Source: Qipengyuania flava (GTDB taxonomy: Bacteria; Pseudomonadota; Alphaproteobacteria; Sphingomonadales; Sphingomonadaceae). Taken from it: a stretch of DNA of 64,000 bases. Each line of letters begins with the position of its first letter. The first letter of the stretch is position 1. The translations under genes and the position numbers were made by a program. Shown here piece after piece: positions 50,793-59,507 of this stretch. The DNA lies in assembly GCF_019448255.1 (NCBI RefSeq), contig NZ_CP080410.1:2480001-2544000 (forward strand), read 5' to 3'. The notes under the pieces were generated by a model that was not told the origin of the DNA, did not search any database, and saw only the letters and a list, made by a program, of their open reading frames with translations.

Positions 50793-52027
50793 AGGGCACC
50801 GTTGACCAGGATTGCCGGCGTGAGACCTTGCGAAACCACGCCGATAGCCTCGCTGAGGTTGGTCCAGCGGCTATCGTAACAGGCAATCGCATCGCCCGGC
50901 ATAAGGAAGGGGTCGTAGGTGTCACGGTCGGCTTCGCGCACGAGTTTCTCGATGTCGCGCTCGATCACCACGCTGCGTCCGTTCATCGGGTTGCGCGAGA
51001 TCAGGACCGCGCGGCGATCGGACTGCATGTAGCTGCCGCCAACGCAATTGGCTGCAACCAGCGCCTGCAGCAGACGGGTGCCATAGGGCAGCGAAGTGGT
51101 TTCCTTGCCAATTGCCGCGCCGGCGTTGTTGTTGGCGCTGCGCGTCAGGTTGGACATGTAAACCCGGATACCCGGCGTCGTCAGCGGGGTCGGGCGCACC
51201 AGGTCTGCGGCAAAACAGCTGCGGCTCGGGACGATGATCCGGTCACCGGTTGTGATCGCGATGTCGTCGGCCGCAAATCCGCGAACGAGACCGGAAAGGT
51301 CCAGCTCGACGAAAGCGTCGCCGCGGACGAGGTAAATGCGCTCGATATCCGCATCGGGGCGAACGCCGCCCGCCGCGCGGATCGCCGTTGCAACCGAGCG
51401 GGACACGTTGGCGTCGCCTGTGACGGCGCCTTCCTTGAGGCCGATGCGGCTTTCCTGTGTACGCTCGCCGGCGCGCACGGCGTTGGGGTCAAACACAGCG
51501 CCCGCCACGGCCACCGAGACACCCGCCGATTCCACCAGCGAGATGGAAACGGCGTTGCGCAGGGGCTTCACCATCCCGCTTTCGACCAGACGCGAACGCA
51601 GGGCGGCTTCCACCACTTCGATCGGAAGGCCGCCTGCGCGGGACGGGGCAATCCCGCGCAGGCGGACCGTGCCGTCGCTTTCGACGACATAGGTGCCGGT
51701 GAGACGATCCACATCACCGAGCACGTTGATGGAGAGGCGATCGCCTGGAGCGAGCGGCGCGTTGACCGTGGCGAACTCGGCACGCGACGCGCGGCGCAGG
51801 CCAGCAATGTCGCCGGGGACCTGCGAGCGGCAGCTTTCGACTACCCGCGTGGACACAGGCATGCCTTCCCATTCTCCTTCCGGATGGCCACCTTTGTCCG
51901 CTGCAAATTGCTGCGGAGCGTAGAGTGCCGCCCGATGGTTCGCCGGGGCCGGTCCGGCGACACAGCCGCCAAGCAGGCTGGCCAGCGCCGTGAAGCCGAT
52001 GAGGCTGCGTGTGGTCGAAGTAGGCAT
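50789..52027 (-). CDS. Wza-type polysaccharide export lipoprotein
   Basis: The start MPTSTTRSLIGFTALASLLG with the lipobox GGC near residue 22 gives 412 residues. The poly-export domain is APGDRLSINVLGDVDRLTGTYVVESDGTVRLRGI, followed by SLBB-like regions (GVSVAVAGAVFDPNAVR and ATAIRAAGGVRPDADIERIYLVR). It forms the outer membrane export channel. GGAGA precedes the ATG. It is the first gene of the minus-strand operon (wza, wzz, wzy) and has the sigma-54-type promoter P3 just upstream. Confidence 0.88.
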   Translation of the reverse strand: MPTSTTRSLIGFTALASLLGGCVAGPAPANHRAALYAPQQFAADKGGHPEGEWEGMPVSTRVVESCRSQVPGDIAGLRRASRAEFATVNAPLAPGDRLSINVLGDVDRLTGTYVVESDGTVRLRGIAPSRAGGLPIEVVEAALRSRLVESGMVKPLRNAVSISLVESAGVSVAVAGAVFDPNAVRAGERTQESRIGLKEGAVTGDANVSRSVATAIRAAGGVRPDADIERIYLVRGDAFVELDLSGLVRGFAADDIAITTGDRIIVPSRSCFAADLVRPTPLTTPGIRVYMSNLTRSANNNAGAAIGKETTSLPYGTRLLQALVAANCVGGSYMQSDRRAVLISRNPMNGRSVVIERDIEKLVREADRDTYDPFLMPGDAIACYDSRWTNLSEAIGVVSQGLTPAILVNGAL

Positions 52028-52057
52028 GGTCGTCTCCGCAATGATCTGCAGGCCCAT

Positions 52058-52074
52058 CTTCAAGCACCGTGCCA
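52058..52074 (-). promoter_or_regulatory. Sigma-54-type promoter P3 (toward the wza operon)
   Basis: On the minus strand TGGCACGGTGCTTGAAG has a perfect -24 TGGCACG and a -12 TTGAA. It lies 30 bp upstream of the wza-type start and is nearly identical to P2. Confidence 0.68.
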
Positions 52075-52128
52075 AACGTGGATTTCTGCGGTTTTCCGTT
52101 CGCATAGGGGGCAAAACGCCACACCTTC

Positions 52129-52183
52129 TCGCAAATTGCGGCAAACACTCTTGCATTTTGCAACAAGCCCTCGCAGAATGCGA
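52129..52183. promoter_or_regulatory. Three-palindrome activator array B
   Basis: TCGCAAATTGCGG (52129-52141), TTGCATTTTGCAA (52151-52163) and TCGCAGAATGCGA (52171-52183). The centres are 22 and 20 bp apart. The second and third are perfect palindromes. They lie 42-125 bp from the two flanking sigma-54-type promoters, the usual distance for an enhancer of this activator class. Confidence 0.78.
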
Positions 52184-52224
52184 GAACGAGCGCACAAAAG
52201 TGCTCGAAATACGGACCCCAGCTT

Positions 52225-52240
52225 CGGCACGCCTCTTGCA
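52225..52240 (+). promoter_or_regulatory. Sigma-54-type promoter P4 (toward the H-NOX operon)
   Basis: CGGCACGCCTCTTGCA has a -24 GG (52226-52227) and -12 GC (52238-52239). The predicted start is near 52251, 30 bases before the H-NOX gene. It suggests that the activator controls its own synthesis. Confidence 0.62.
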
Positions 52241-52280
52241 GGTTGCGGTGAAGAGTTTGCGGATTGCACAGGAGATCGCG

Positions 52281-52814
52281 GTGAAGGGGATCGTATTTTC
52301 AGAGCTTGTCGGGTTTCTCGACAAGGCCGGAGGCCCGGTGTTTGCCGAAAAGGTTCTGGCCGATGCCGGGCTGCCCCATGGCGGGGCCTATTCCCGCGTC
52401 GGACAGTACCCTTGGCAGGAAGCTGTCCGCGTCGTCGAAGCTGCCTCGCGCGAGACCGGGGCCGATGCAGCCGACCTGTGTCACCAGTTCGGCGTCTATT
52501 TGTTCGAGCGTTTCACCGTTCTCTATGCCGATATCGTCGGGCGCTACGCGACCGCCGAAGCGCTGCTGGCCCATGTCGGCGACCACATCCATGAAGAGGT
52601 GAAGGTGCTGTATCCCGACACCAGCCCGCCCAGCGTGACCGCGCGGGCAGACGGCACGACCCTGCATGTCGAATACGCCTCGCACCGCCCTTTCGCGCAC
52701 ATCGCGCACGGCCTTGTTGCTGGCGCGATGAAGCATTTCGGCGACGAGCGGGAACTGCGCTGGATCCACGCCAGTGATGACGGGTCGCAGGCCGAATTCG
52801 CCCTTACGGAGTAA
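52281..52814 (+). CDS. H-NOX heme nitric-oxide sensor
   Basis: A GTG start with GGAG six bases upstream gives a 177-residue protein beginning VKGIVFSELVGFL, the H-NOX opening. His102, the proximal heme ligand, is present in GDHIHEEVK, and the YxSxR heme-propionate motif is Tyr132-Ser134-Arg136. The YPDTSPPS block precedes it. The position of the distal Tyr140 of O2-binding H-NOX proteins is an Ile here, so NO rather than O2 sensing is predicted. It lies 3 bp before the sigma-54 activator, and the two should work together. Confidence 0.92.
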   Translation: MKGIVFSELVGFLDKAGGPVFAEKVLADAGLPHGGAYSRVGQYPWQEAVRVVEAASRETGADAADLCHQFGVYLFERFTVLYADIVGRYATAEALLAHVGDHIHEEVKVLYPDTSPPSVTARADGTTLHVEYASHRPFAHIAHGLVAGAMKHFGDERELRWIHASDDGSQAEFALTE

Positions 52815-52817
52815 ACC

Positions 52818-54230
52818 ATGTCCAAGCCTGCCGTACTCATCATCGAAGACAGCGCCTCGCTCGCCCTGGGCTACGCCGCGCAGCTCGAGGAAGCAGGTTA
52901 CAAGGTTAGCCTCGCCGCCACGCTTGGTGAGGCACGCAAGGCCCTGGCAGAGGGGTCTTTCGCGGCCGCACTGCTCGACCTCCAACTGCCCGATGGCGAC
53001 GGCCTTTCGTTGCTCGAACAACGCCGGGACGATGGCCCGAGCTTCGTGGTCGTCACTGCGGACGGGTCCCTGTCGCGGGCGATTGCCGCCATGCGGCTCG
53101 GCGCTTTCGACTTCCTCGTTAAGCCGGTCGCCGGATCGCGCCTGCTTGCCACTATAGCAGCCGCCGCCGAGCGCGCGCAGCAGCAGCCGGCCGCCGCCCC
53201 GGGGGAAAGACCCGCCACTGGCGATAGCTTTCATGGCTTCATCGGATCATCACCCGCCATGCGCTCGGTGTTCCGGACCATCGAGCAGGTCGCGGATTCC
53301 CGCGCCGCCGTGTTCGTGACCGGCGAAAGCGGCACGGGCAAGGAAGTGACCGCCGAGGCGCTGCATTCCGCATCGCGGCGGCGCAACCACGCCTTCGTGG
53401 CGATCAACTGCGGTGCCATCCCGGAAAACCTGCTCGAAAGCGAGCTGTTCGGCCATGTGAAAGGCGCCTTCACCGGCGCTGTCGAGAACCGCATCGGTGC
53501 CGCCAAGGCGGCCGATGGCGGTACGCTATTTCTCGACGAAATTTGCGAGATGGAATTGAAGCTGCAGGTCAAGCTCCTGCGCTTCATCCAGACCGGCATG
53601 ATCCAGCGGGTCGGCACCTCCAAGGCCGAGCCGGTCGATGTGCGCATCGTGTGCGCCACCAATCGCGATCCGCTCAAGGAGGTCGCGGCGGGGCGGTTCC
53701 GCGAAGACCTGTTCTATCGCCTGAACGTCATTCCCGTGCAGCTTCCCCCGCTGCGCGACCGCGGCGACGATATCCTGCTGCTGGCCGACCGGCTGACCGA
53801 ATCCATCGCCCGCGAAGAGGGCAATCCGGGCCTGCGCCTCAGCGCCGCCTCGCGCGCCCGTATCCTCGCCTATCCTTGGCCCGGGAACGTCCGCGAGATG
53901 CAGAATGCGCTGAGGCGGGCCATCGTGGTTTCCGAAAGCGACGAAGTCGAGGTGACGTTGTCCGCTTCGCCCGCTGCGGACTTCGCCGAGCCAGCTTACG
54001 CTCCGGCGCCTCTGCCGGCAGTAGAGACAACTTTGGAGGCCCGGACCCCGCCTCTCGCAGCGCCGTTCGACTTCAGCGGAAAAACGCTGGCCGAGATCGA
54101 GAAACTGGCTATCGAAGCAGCAATCGAACGCAGCGGCGGAAACGTGACGCGCGCCGCGAAGGAGCTCGCGGTCAACCCGAGCACGATTTACCGAAAGCTC
54201 GAGCGCTGGGCACAGGAGAGTGAGGTCTAG
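52818..54230 (+). CDS. LuxO/NtrC-type sigma-54 activator with receiver domain
   Basis: The 470-residue response regulator has a receiver (residues 1-120) with Glu10-Asp11, the phosphorylated Asp54 in ALLDLQLPDGDG, and Lys in FLVKPV. The AAA+ domain (about 147-385) has VTGESGTGKEVTAEALH, the sigma-54 contact GAFTGA in HVKGAFTGAVE, and GGTLFLDEICEM. The Fis-type HTH is GGNVTRAAKELAVNPSTIYR at the C-terminus. No kinase is fused to it. It likely binds arrays A and B and activates the four polysaccharide and H-NOX promoters. Confidence 0.93.
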   Translation: MSKPAVLIIEDSASLALGYAAQLEEAGYKVSLAATLGEARKALAEGSFAAALLDLQLPDGDGLSLLEQRRDDGPSFVVVTADGSLSRAIAAMRLGAFDFLVKPVAGSRLLATIAAAAERAQQQPAAAPGERPATGDSFHGFIGSSPAMRSVFRTIEQVADSRAAVFVTGESGTGKEVTAEALHSASRRRNHAFVAINCGAIPENLLESELFGHVKGAFTGAVENRIGAAKAADGGTLFLDEICEMELKLQVKLLRFIQTGMIQRVGTSKAEPVDVRIVCATNRDPLKEVAAGRFREDLFYRLNVIPVQLPPLRDRGDDILLLADRLTESIAREEGNPGLRLSAASRARILAYPWPGNVREMQNALRRAIVVSESDEVEVTLSASPAADFAEPAYAPAPLPAVETTLEARTPPLAAPFDFSGKTLAEIEKLAIEAAIERSGGNVTRAAKELAVNPSTIYRKLERWAQESEV

Positions 54231-54261
54231 TCTCACCCTCCTGCCCATGCTCTAGCCCGCG

Positions 54262-57200
54262 TCAGGCCGAGCGCCGGTGCCCCTGCGCATCGACAGCCCG
54301 GTCGAGCCACTCGAGCTGCTCCAGGATCACCGGGGTCACGTCGCGGCTGGCCTTGTGGCCGATAAACAGGTCCATGTGGCCATAACCCGGCACGATCCGC
54401 TGCTGGTAGAGATCACGCCCGTTCGCATCCTGCAGCCACACACGGGTCCGCTGGCCACTTTCGGGGTAGAAGATCTTGTTTGTCGCCCCCGACAGGAAGC
54501 TGATCGGCAGCGCCAGGCGCTTGGCGGCTTCGTCGCTGGTATAGGCGGCGCGGCCCTCGGCATCGACGGCAAGCCCCTCGCGCATGATATCCTGCAGCTG
54601 CTCGAACGGCTTCAGCGAAACCCGGCTGAACATGCTGCCGAGTGCAAGGTGCGTATCGTGCCCAAGCTGGTTGTGGTCCCAGCTCGGCCCGAACACGCCG
54701 AACACGCGGCGACAGGTCGGGTTCTTGCAGGCCTGCCCGTCGGGCACGGGGATCTGGTAGGCGATCGCGTCGATCTCGTAGTCCGCCTCGCTGCCCTGGC
54801 TGACGAAGTCGAGATGCCCGTCGAGCAGCGAGACCTCGCCAAGCGCGCCTGCCACCCCAAGGTCGGCCTTCATGTAGTTCAGCCAGTCGGTCACCGGATG
54901 CAGCGTGAGCTGCGAGGAGATGAGTGAGCGCACATGCGTGACCCACCCGGCGCCAAGACCCATGAGTAGGCTCATCGAACCCACGCAATGGGCGATAGCC
55001 TGCACGCTGTCCGCACCCGAGACATCGCGCACCTTGGCGATGGCCGCCGACCAGTCATACCGGGCGATGTCGTCGATGGTGAACTCGGGCGGGTTCTCGG
55101 TATCGTTGCCCGAATCCGCGCTGGCGCGGTAATCGAACAACCAGACGTCATACCCCTGCGCGACCAGGCTCTCGGTCAGGTTCTCCTCAACCGTCGGAGT
55201 GGCGAAACTCGATGCACGGACCGAGAAACCGGGCGCCAGCATGAGCGGCCCGCGCGAACCGCCTCGATAGCGTGTGAGGCCGATGTTGACCCCGTCGCCG
55301 GTCGGTACGACATGGCGTTCGGCCGGCGGGAGGCGCATGGTGCGCGCGACCAGATTGGCCGCATCCTTGCCCGGGAAATCGTTGAGCGTTGCCAACATCC
55401 CGCCATAGGCGCGGAACACCGTCATCGCGAAGAAGCCCGCGTATTTGGCGACGAAATAGGTCTCGATCGCCTTCTTGGCGCGCGGGATCAGGTTGACGAC
55501 ATGACCCACCAGCGTGTCCGTGTCGTGCACCTCGATCGTGGTCAGCTGGCGCATGAACTCGTCGATGCCTAGCTTGAGTACGCCGCGCCCGATCAGCGCG
55601 CCGCTCGCGTCCTCGCCGTGGCGCAGGGTGACGAACAGCGTGGTGAGATCGGTCCAGGGGTCCGAAGCCGTCTGGCCCTGCCCGCGCTGTTCCAGCGTCT
55701 TGAAGCCGTGGAAGTGGATCGGTCCCTCCGGCCCTTCCAGCACCATGTCGTAGAGCATCTTCCAGCTTTCGGCCTTCGCCGGATCGGCGACAAGCAGGCG
55801 GAAGGTGCCTTCACGAACCGGCAGCGGGTCGGGCGAGATTGCGCTGACCGTCACCGTCCCGGTGATGCGCGAGCGATGCTCCTTTTCCTCGATCATGCGG
55901 TGGAGGTTGTCGGTCGTGACCGTCAGCAGGAATTCGCATTCGTTGCCTTCGGTGCGGCCCCAGGCCTCGCCATTGGCGTAGTCGTCGCGGATGCGTTCGG
56001 CCTGGTTGCAGGCACGATGATGGCACCCGGTCGCGCTGATATGGCCGGCCATGGTCTCGGTGAAGGAGAGGCCGGGGCTCATCGCTTCGGGATGGTCTTT
56101 CACCAGCTGGCGGATGGCCGCCTTGCCCTTGTCGACAGCGCCAGCCTCGAAATGCTTCGCGACGCCTTCGATGCTGCGCGAAACCGGATCGATCGCGTGA
56201 CCCGCGACCCATTTGGCCACCGACAATTCGAGCTTCGTGCCGAAGTTTGCAGCGACGGGCTCGTCTTCCGCTTCTTCGGCTTCTTCCGGCTCGGGTTCGG
56301 GCAGCGGCTCTTCTGCGGCGAGTCCATAATCGATGGTCCAGCCCTGGCGCTGCGCCAGCTTCTCGACCGCGCGTTCGGCCACTGCCGTGATGGTCAGCAG
56401 CGGATTGACCCCGACTGCGCCCGGCAGAGCCGCGCCGTCGCACACGTAGAGGCCTTCATGCACCTTGGTGCCATCAGTGCCCGCAAACACACGGCAGCTG
56501 TCATCGACCACGCCAAGTGAGGCGTCATCGCCCATTCTGCAGCCCCCGATGGGGTGCACGGTGATCAGCTTCTTGCCGAAGGGATCGCTCCACAGCGGGT
56601 CGGAGAAATACTGCGCATCTATCGCCTCGGCGACTTCGCGCATCGTGTCATCATCGCGGCGGAAGCTGCGCTGCTCGCCCGCGCCCTTCCAGTGGATCGC
56701 GATGCGGTCATCTTCGAGCGCGAGCTGCCCGCCGGAATCGTCGACGCTCATCACGAGGTAGATCTGCGTGCGCGCCATCGGGCCCTTGTAGGCCCAATCG
56801 GCAATGCTTCCCGGATCGGTCTGGACCGCCTCGCCCATCGCTTTCGCATCGAGCAGGCGCGGTTTGACCTGGTCCATGCCGAAGCGGGTAAACCCATCGG
56901 CCAGCGCCTCACCGAAGAAGAAAGCAGGAGCCAGCGCGCCGGCGAGAATGCCGGGCGCAACGCCCTCTTCCACGACCAGACCCTTGGTCACATCCTGCGT
57001 GCCGCGCATGTCGATGACGCCGGTGATGCAGGGACCGGGGTACGCTTCCTTGGTCACATCGGCCGCGCCCACGCCCATGGCGTAAAGCGGCTTTGCGGTG
57101 AGCGTATCACCGTCCTTCTCGGCCTTGAGATAGCTGTCGTAGGCAAAGCCCAGCGCGTCGCCATTGCCCGAGAAGCCTGCGCCAAGGCGGTCGGAAAGCG

Positions 57201-58074
57201 GCAAGCCCTTCTCGCGCGAGCGCAGCAGGATCTCGGTCGAGCCGATAGCACCGGCTCCGAGGATGACGTGGTCGGCCGTGATGCTTGCCGGCCCCTTCGC
57301 TGCATCCTTGCCATTGGGTTCGAGGTGGACGCGCCAGCGCTCGCCTTCGCGTTCGACCCACAGGACCTTGGCCTGCGTGAAGATGTCCGCTCCGTGGTTC
57401 GCCGCATCGGGCAGGTAGTTCATCAGCGTCGTGTTCTTCGCGCCGACATTGCAGCCCGAAACACAGTCGCCGCAATTGGTGCAGGCGGGCTGCGGCACGC
57501 CGAACTTGTTGAGCTTATCTTCGAAAGTGACGTTGATCGGCGTCTTGTAGAACCGCTCGCCCATGGTCTTGGCCGAATGCTCCAGCGCCTCCAGCTTGCC
57601 GAGCGCCGGGTGGCTGTCGGGATAGGGATTGGGGCTGAGCATTTCGCGCGCGCGTTCGTAATAGGGATCGATTTCCTGCGCATGGTCGCGGAACGCAGCC
57701 GGCCAGTGCGCCTCGTCGAGCAGACGCTTGTCGAGCTCGAGCGAAACGTTGGCGTTGATCAGCGACGTGCCGCCGAGCCCGCAGCCCACCAGCGCGTACT
57801 GGTCATCGTTCACATGCACTTCGAACAGCGCATCAGGATCGCCGATGCGGCCACCCTTGGCGTTGATCTGGACCGCGTCCTGCGCTTCGGAAAGCTTGTT
57901 CGGGTACTCGCCCGGCAGACGTTCCTTGCCGCGTTCGAGGACGCAGACATCCTGCCCGGCGCGCGCGAGGCGTGAGGCGGCGACACCGGCCCCGTAGCCC
58001 GAACCGATGACTAGGACGGTGTAATGCGACTTGGCCTTGGAGAGGCTCTTCGCGATGCGCTTTTGCATGGTCAT
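54262..58074 (-). CDS. GMC-type FAD oxidoreductase fused to an alpha/beta hydrolase
   Basis: A 1270-residue fusion. Residues 15-570 form a cholesterol-oxidase-like GMC domain, with VLVIGSGYGAGVAASRLARA (FAD fold), CGLGGTSLINANV and HPIGGCRMGDDASLG. An Fe-S-like cysteine run is CTNCGDCVSGCNVGAKN. A middle region of about 270 residues has no family I know. From about residue 880 a hydrolase domain follows with LAPGFSVRASSF, VWLFDYRAS and the nucleophile elbow AIAHCVGSMSLL, which has Cys in place of Ser as in PHA synthases. The C-terminal His may be in GYGHMDLFIG. The substrate is unknown, perhaps a sterol or lipid. Confidence 0.83.
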   Translation of the reverse strand: MTMQKRIAKSLSKAKSHYTVLVIGSGYGAGVAASRLARAGQDVCVLERGKERLPGEYPNKLSEAQDAVQINAKGGRIGDPDALFEVHVNDDQYALVGCGLGGTSLINANVSLELDKRLLDEAHWPAAFRDHAQEIDPYYERAREMLSPNPYPDSHPALGKLEALEHSAKTMGERFYKTPINVTFEDKLNKFGVPQPACTNCGDCVSGCNVGAKNTTLMNYLPDAANHGADIFTQAKVLWVEREGERWRVHLEPNGKDAAKGPASITADHVILGAGAIGSTEILLRSREKGLPLSDRLGAGFSGNGDALGFAYDSYLKAEKDGDTLTAKPLYAMGVGAADVTKEAYPGPCITGVIDMRGTQDVTKGLVVEEGVAPGILAGALAPAFFFGEALADGFTRFGMDQVKPRLLDAKAMGEAVQTDPGSIADWAYKGPMARTQIYLVMSVDDSGGQLALEDDRIAIHWKGAGEQRSFRRDDDTMREVAEAIDAQYFSDPLWSDPFGKKLITVHPIGGCRMGDDASLGVVDDSCRVFAGTDGTKVHEGLYVCDGAALPGAVGVNPLLTITAVAERAVEKLAQRQGWTIDYGLAAEEPLPEPEPEEAEEAEDEPVAANFGTKLELSVAKWVAGHAIDPVSRSIEGVAKHFEAGAVDKGKAAIRQLVKDHPEAMSPGLSFTETMAGHISATGCHHRACNQAERIRDDYANGEAWGRTEGNECEFLLTVTTDNLHRMIEEKEHRSRITGTVTVSAISPDPLPVREGTFRLLVADPAKAESWKMLYDMVLEGPEGPIHFHGFKTLEQRGQGQTASDPWTDLTTLFVTLRHGEDASGALIGRGVLKLGIDEFMRQLTTIEVHDTDTLVGHVVNLIPRAKKAIETYFVAKYAGFFAMTVFRAYGGMLATLNDFPGKDAANLVARTMRLPPAERHVVPTGDGVNIGLTRYRGGSRGPLMLAPGFSVRASSFATPTVEENLTESLVAQGYDVWLFDYRASADSGNDTENPPEFTIDDIARYDWSAAIAKVRDVSGADSVQAIAHCVGSMSLLMGLGAGWVTHVRSLISSQLTLHPVTDWLNYMKADLGVAGALGEVSLLDGHLDFVSQGSEADYEIDAIAYQIPVPDGQACKNPTCRRVFGVFGPSWDHNQLGHDTHLALGSMFSRVSLKPFEQLQDIMREGLAVDAEGRAAYTSDEAAKRLALPISFLSGATNKIFYPESGQRTRVWLQDANGRDLYQQRIVPGYGHMDLFIGHKASRDVTPVILEQLEWLDRAVDAQGHRRSA

Positions 58075-59507
58075 TCGGCTGCCTCCCGCAGGACGTCGTT
58101 GGATTTGTCGAGCATGGCGCGGACCTTCACATCCGCCTCGTGCTGGATGCGGCCGTGCACGATCTGGGAGAAATCCGCCCAGACATCGGCGGCGCGCGCC
58201 ACCGCTTCGCCTGCTTCGTCGGCGAGGCGCGAGACGCGCCCGCTACCCTCCACCCGGACCGGAGCCATGGTGCCGTCGGTCGGATCGTTGAACAGGCGCA
58301 GCGAGGCCACTTCAAGGTCATCCGACACCAGCATGGCAGCGCAGCCCTGCACCGGCATCAGCGTCGGCTCGTCGAGCACCCAGCCGCCAGTGTTGAAGAC
58401 GCCGACCGGCAGTTCATAGCCATCGACCCTGAGCTCGTCCTGGAACGGCTTGTGCGTGTGCCCGAACACGAAATTAAGTTCGCGCGGCAGATCGCCAAGC
58501 TCGTCTCGCAATTGCGCTGCCATCGGGGTGGACAGGTACCAGCCGATGTCCTCAATCTCCGCTTCGCCCAGCACATGGCCGTAGCCGTCACGCTGGCGCT
58601 CAGCGGCGCGGCCGGCGGTCAGGTCGACGCCGGCGTGGATCAGGTTCTCGATCGAAATGCCGTATTTGAGCTGCATCTTGGGATTGATGCCGAGCTTGGA
58701 ATTGAGCCCGCCGGTGATCCGGCGCGCCATGCTTTCGGCAAAGTCATGGCTCGCTCCGGCGCTCAGCATGGTGGCGTAGAGCGATCCCGCATCGCCGCCG
58801 ACTTCGCCCGCGCTGCCGAGGTCCGACCAGAGGAAGTCGATCCACGGGCCATTCTCGGCCTCGAGCTGGTGCATGGTGGCAGGGCGCGCTTCGCCATTCT
58901 CAAGGAAACCGCGCAGGTTCGACAAGGCGCGGTACATGCCATCGAGGTAGTGTCCGTGGTGCATGACCACCGCCCGGCCGCTGTCTTTGTCGGCAAGGCC
59001 CCAGTTGGGATAGGCGATCCGCACGCTGGCACCGGCGAGATGCGGGCGGTGGGCGATCAGCGATTCCATCAGGCGGCAGGTGTGGTTGGGCCGGCCGATG
59101 ATCTTGGTCACATGTTCGAGGTCGCGCGGGATTTCGCCGCCCTGAAGCGCGTTGATGAAGCAGTGATCCTGCGCCATGCGCCACAGGTGGTGGTCGTGAT
59201 TGCCCGCCACATAGACGATCTCGCGGCTGAACAGCTCGCGGCCATCCTTCGGGAAGAAGGCATCAAGCAGCTGGAGGAAGCTGTTCGACACATCGCCGAA
59301 GGGCGACAGGCCAAGATCGAGCGCGTCGCCGAGCAGAACCAGCTGGGGTTTCTCATCTGCGCGAAGGGTCGCCTTGAGGCCTTCGGCAAAGGCGGACAGG
59401 ACCCTGGAGGGGCCATCGATGATCTCGCTCGCTGCGTTGACATGGGTCAGCAAGCTGTCGCGCGCTCCGAGGTGGAGGTCCGACAGGACGATCTGGGCAA
59501 TGCTCAT
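58071..59507 (-). CDS. Metallophosphoesterase family protein
   Basis: The start MSIAQIVLSDLHLGARDSLL gives 478 residues. Calcineurin-type motifs are DLHLG near residue 10, LVLLGDALDLG (GD), VAGNHDHHLWR (GNHD), MHHGHYLD and FGHTHKPFQDE (GHTH). All metal ligands are present. The substrate is unknown. It overlaps both neighbours by 4 bp, so it belongs to one operon with the serine hydrolase upstream and the fused oxidoreductase downstream. Confidence 0.9.
   Translation of the reverse strand: MSIAQIVLSDLHLGARDSLLTHVNAASEIIDGPSRVLSAFAEGLKATLRADEKPQLVLLGDALDLGLSPFGDVSNSFLQLLDAFFPKDGRELFSREIVYVAGNHDHHLWRMAQDHCFINALQGGEIPRDLEHVTKIIGRPNHTCRLMESLIAHRPHLAGASVRIAYPNWGLADKDSGRAVVMHHGHYLDGMYRALSNLRGFLENGEARPATMHQLEAENGPWIDFLWSDLGSAGEVGGDAGSLYATMLSAGASHDFAESMARRITGGLNSKLGINPKMQLKYGISIENLIHAGVDLTAGRAAERQRDGYGHVLGEAEIEDIGWYLSTPMAAQLRDELGDLPRELNFVFGHTHKPFQDELRVDGYELPVGVFNTGGWVLDEPTLMPVQGCAAMLVSDDLEVASLRLFNDPTDGTMAPVRVEGSGRVSRLADEAGEAVARAADVWADFSQIVHGRIQHEADVKVRAMLDKSNDVLREAAE

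Noticed and set aside
56554-57975. Plus-strand open frame opposite the GMC oxidoreductase
   Set aside because: Antisense shadow; the minus strand has a clear FAD domain here.
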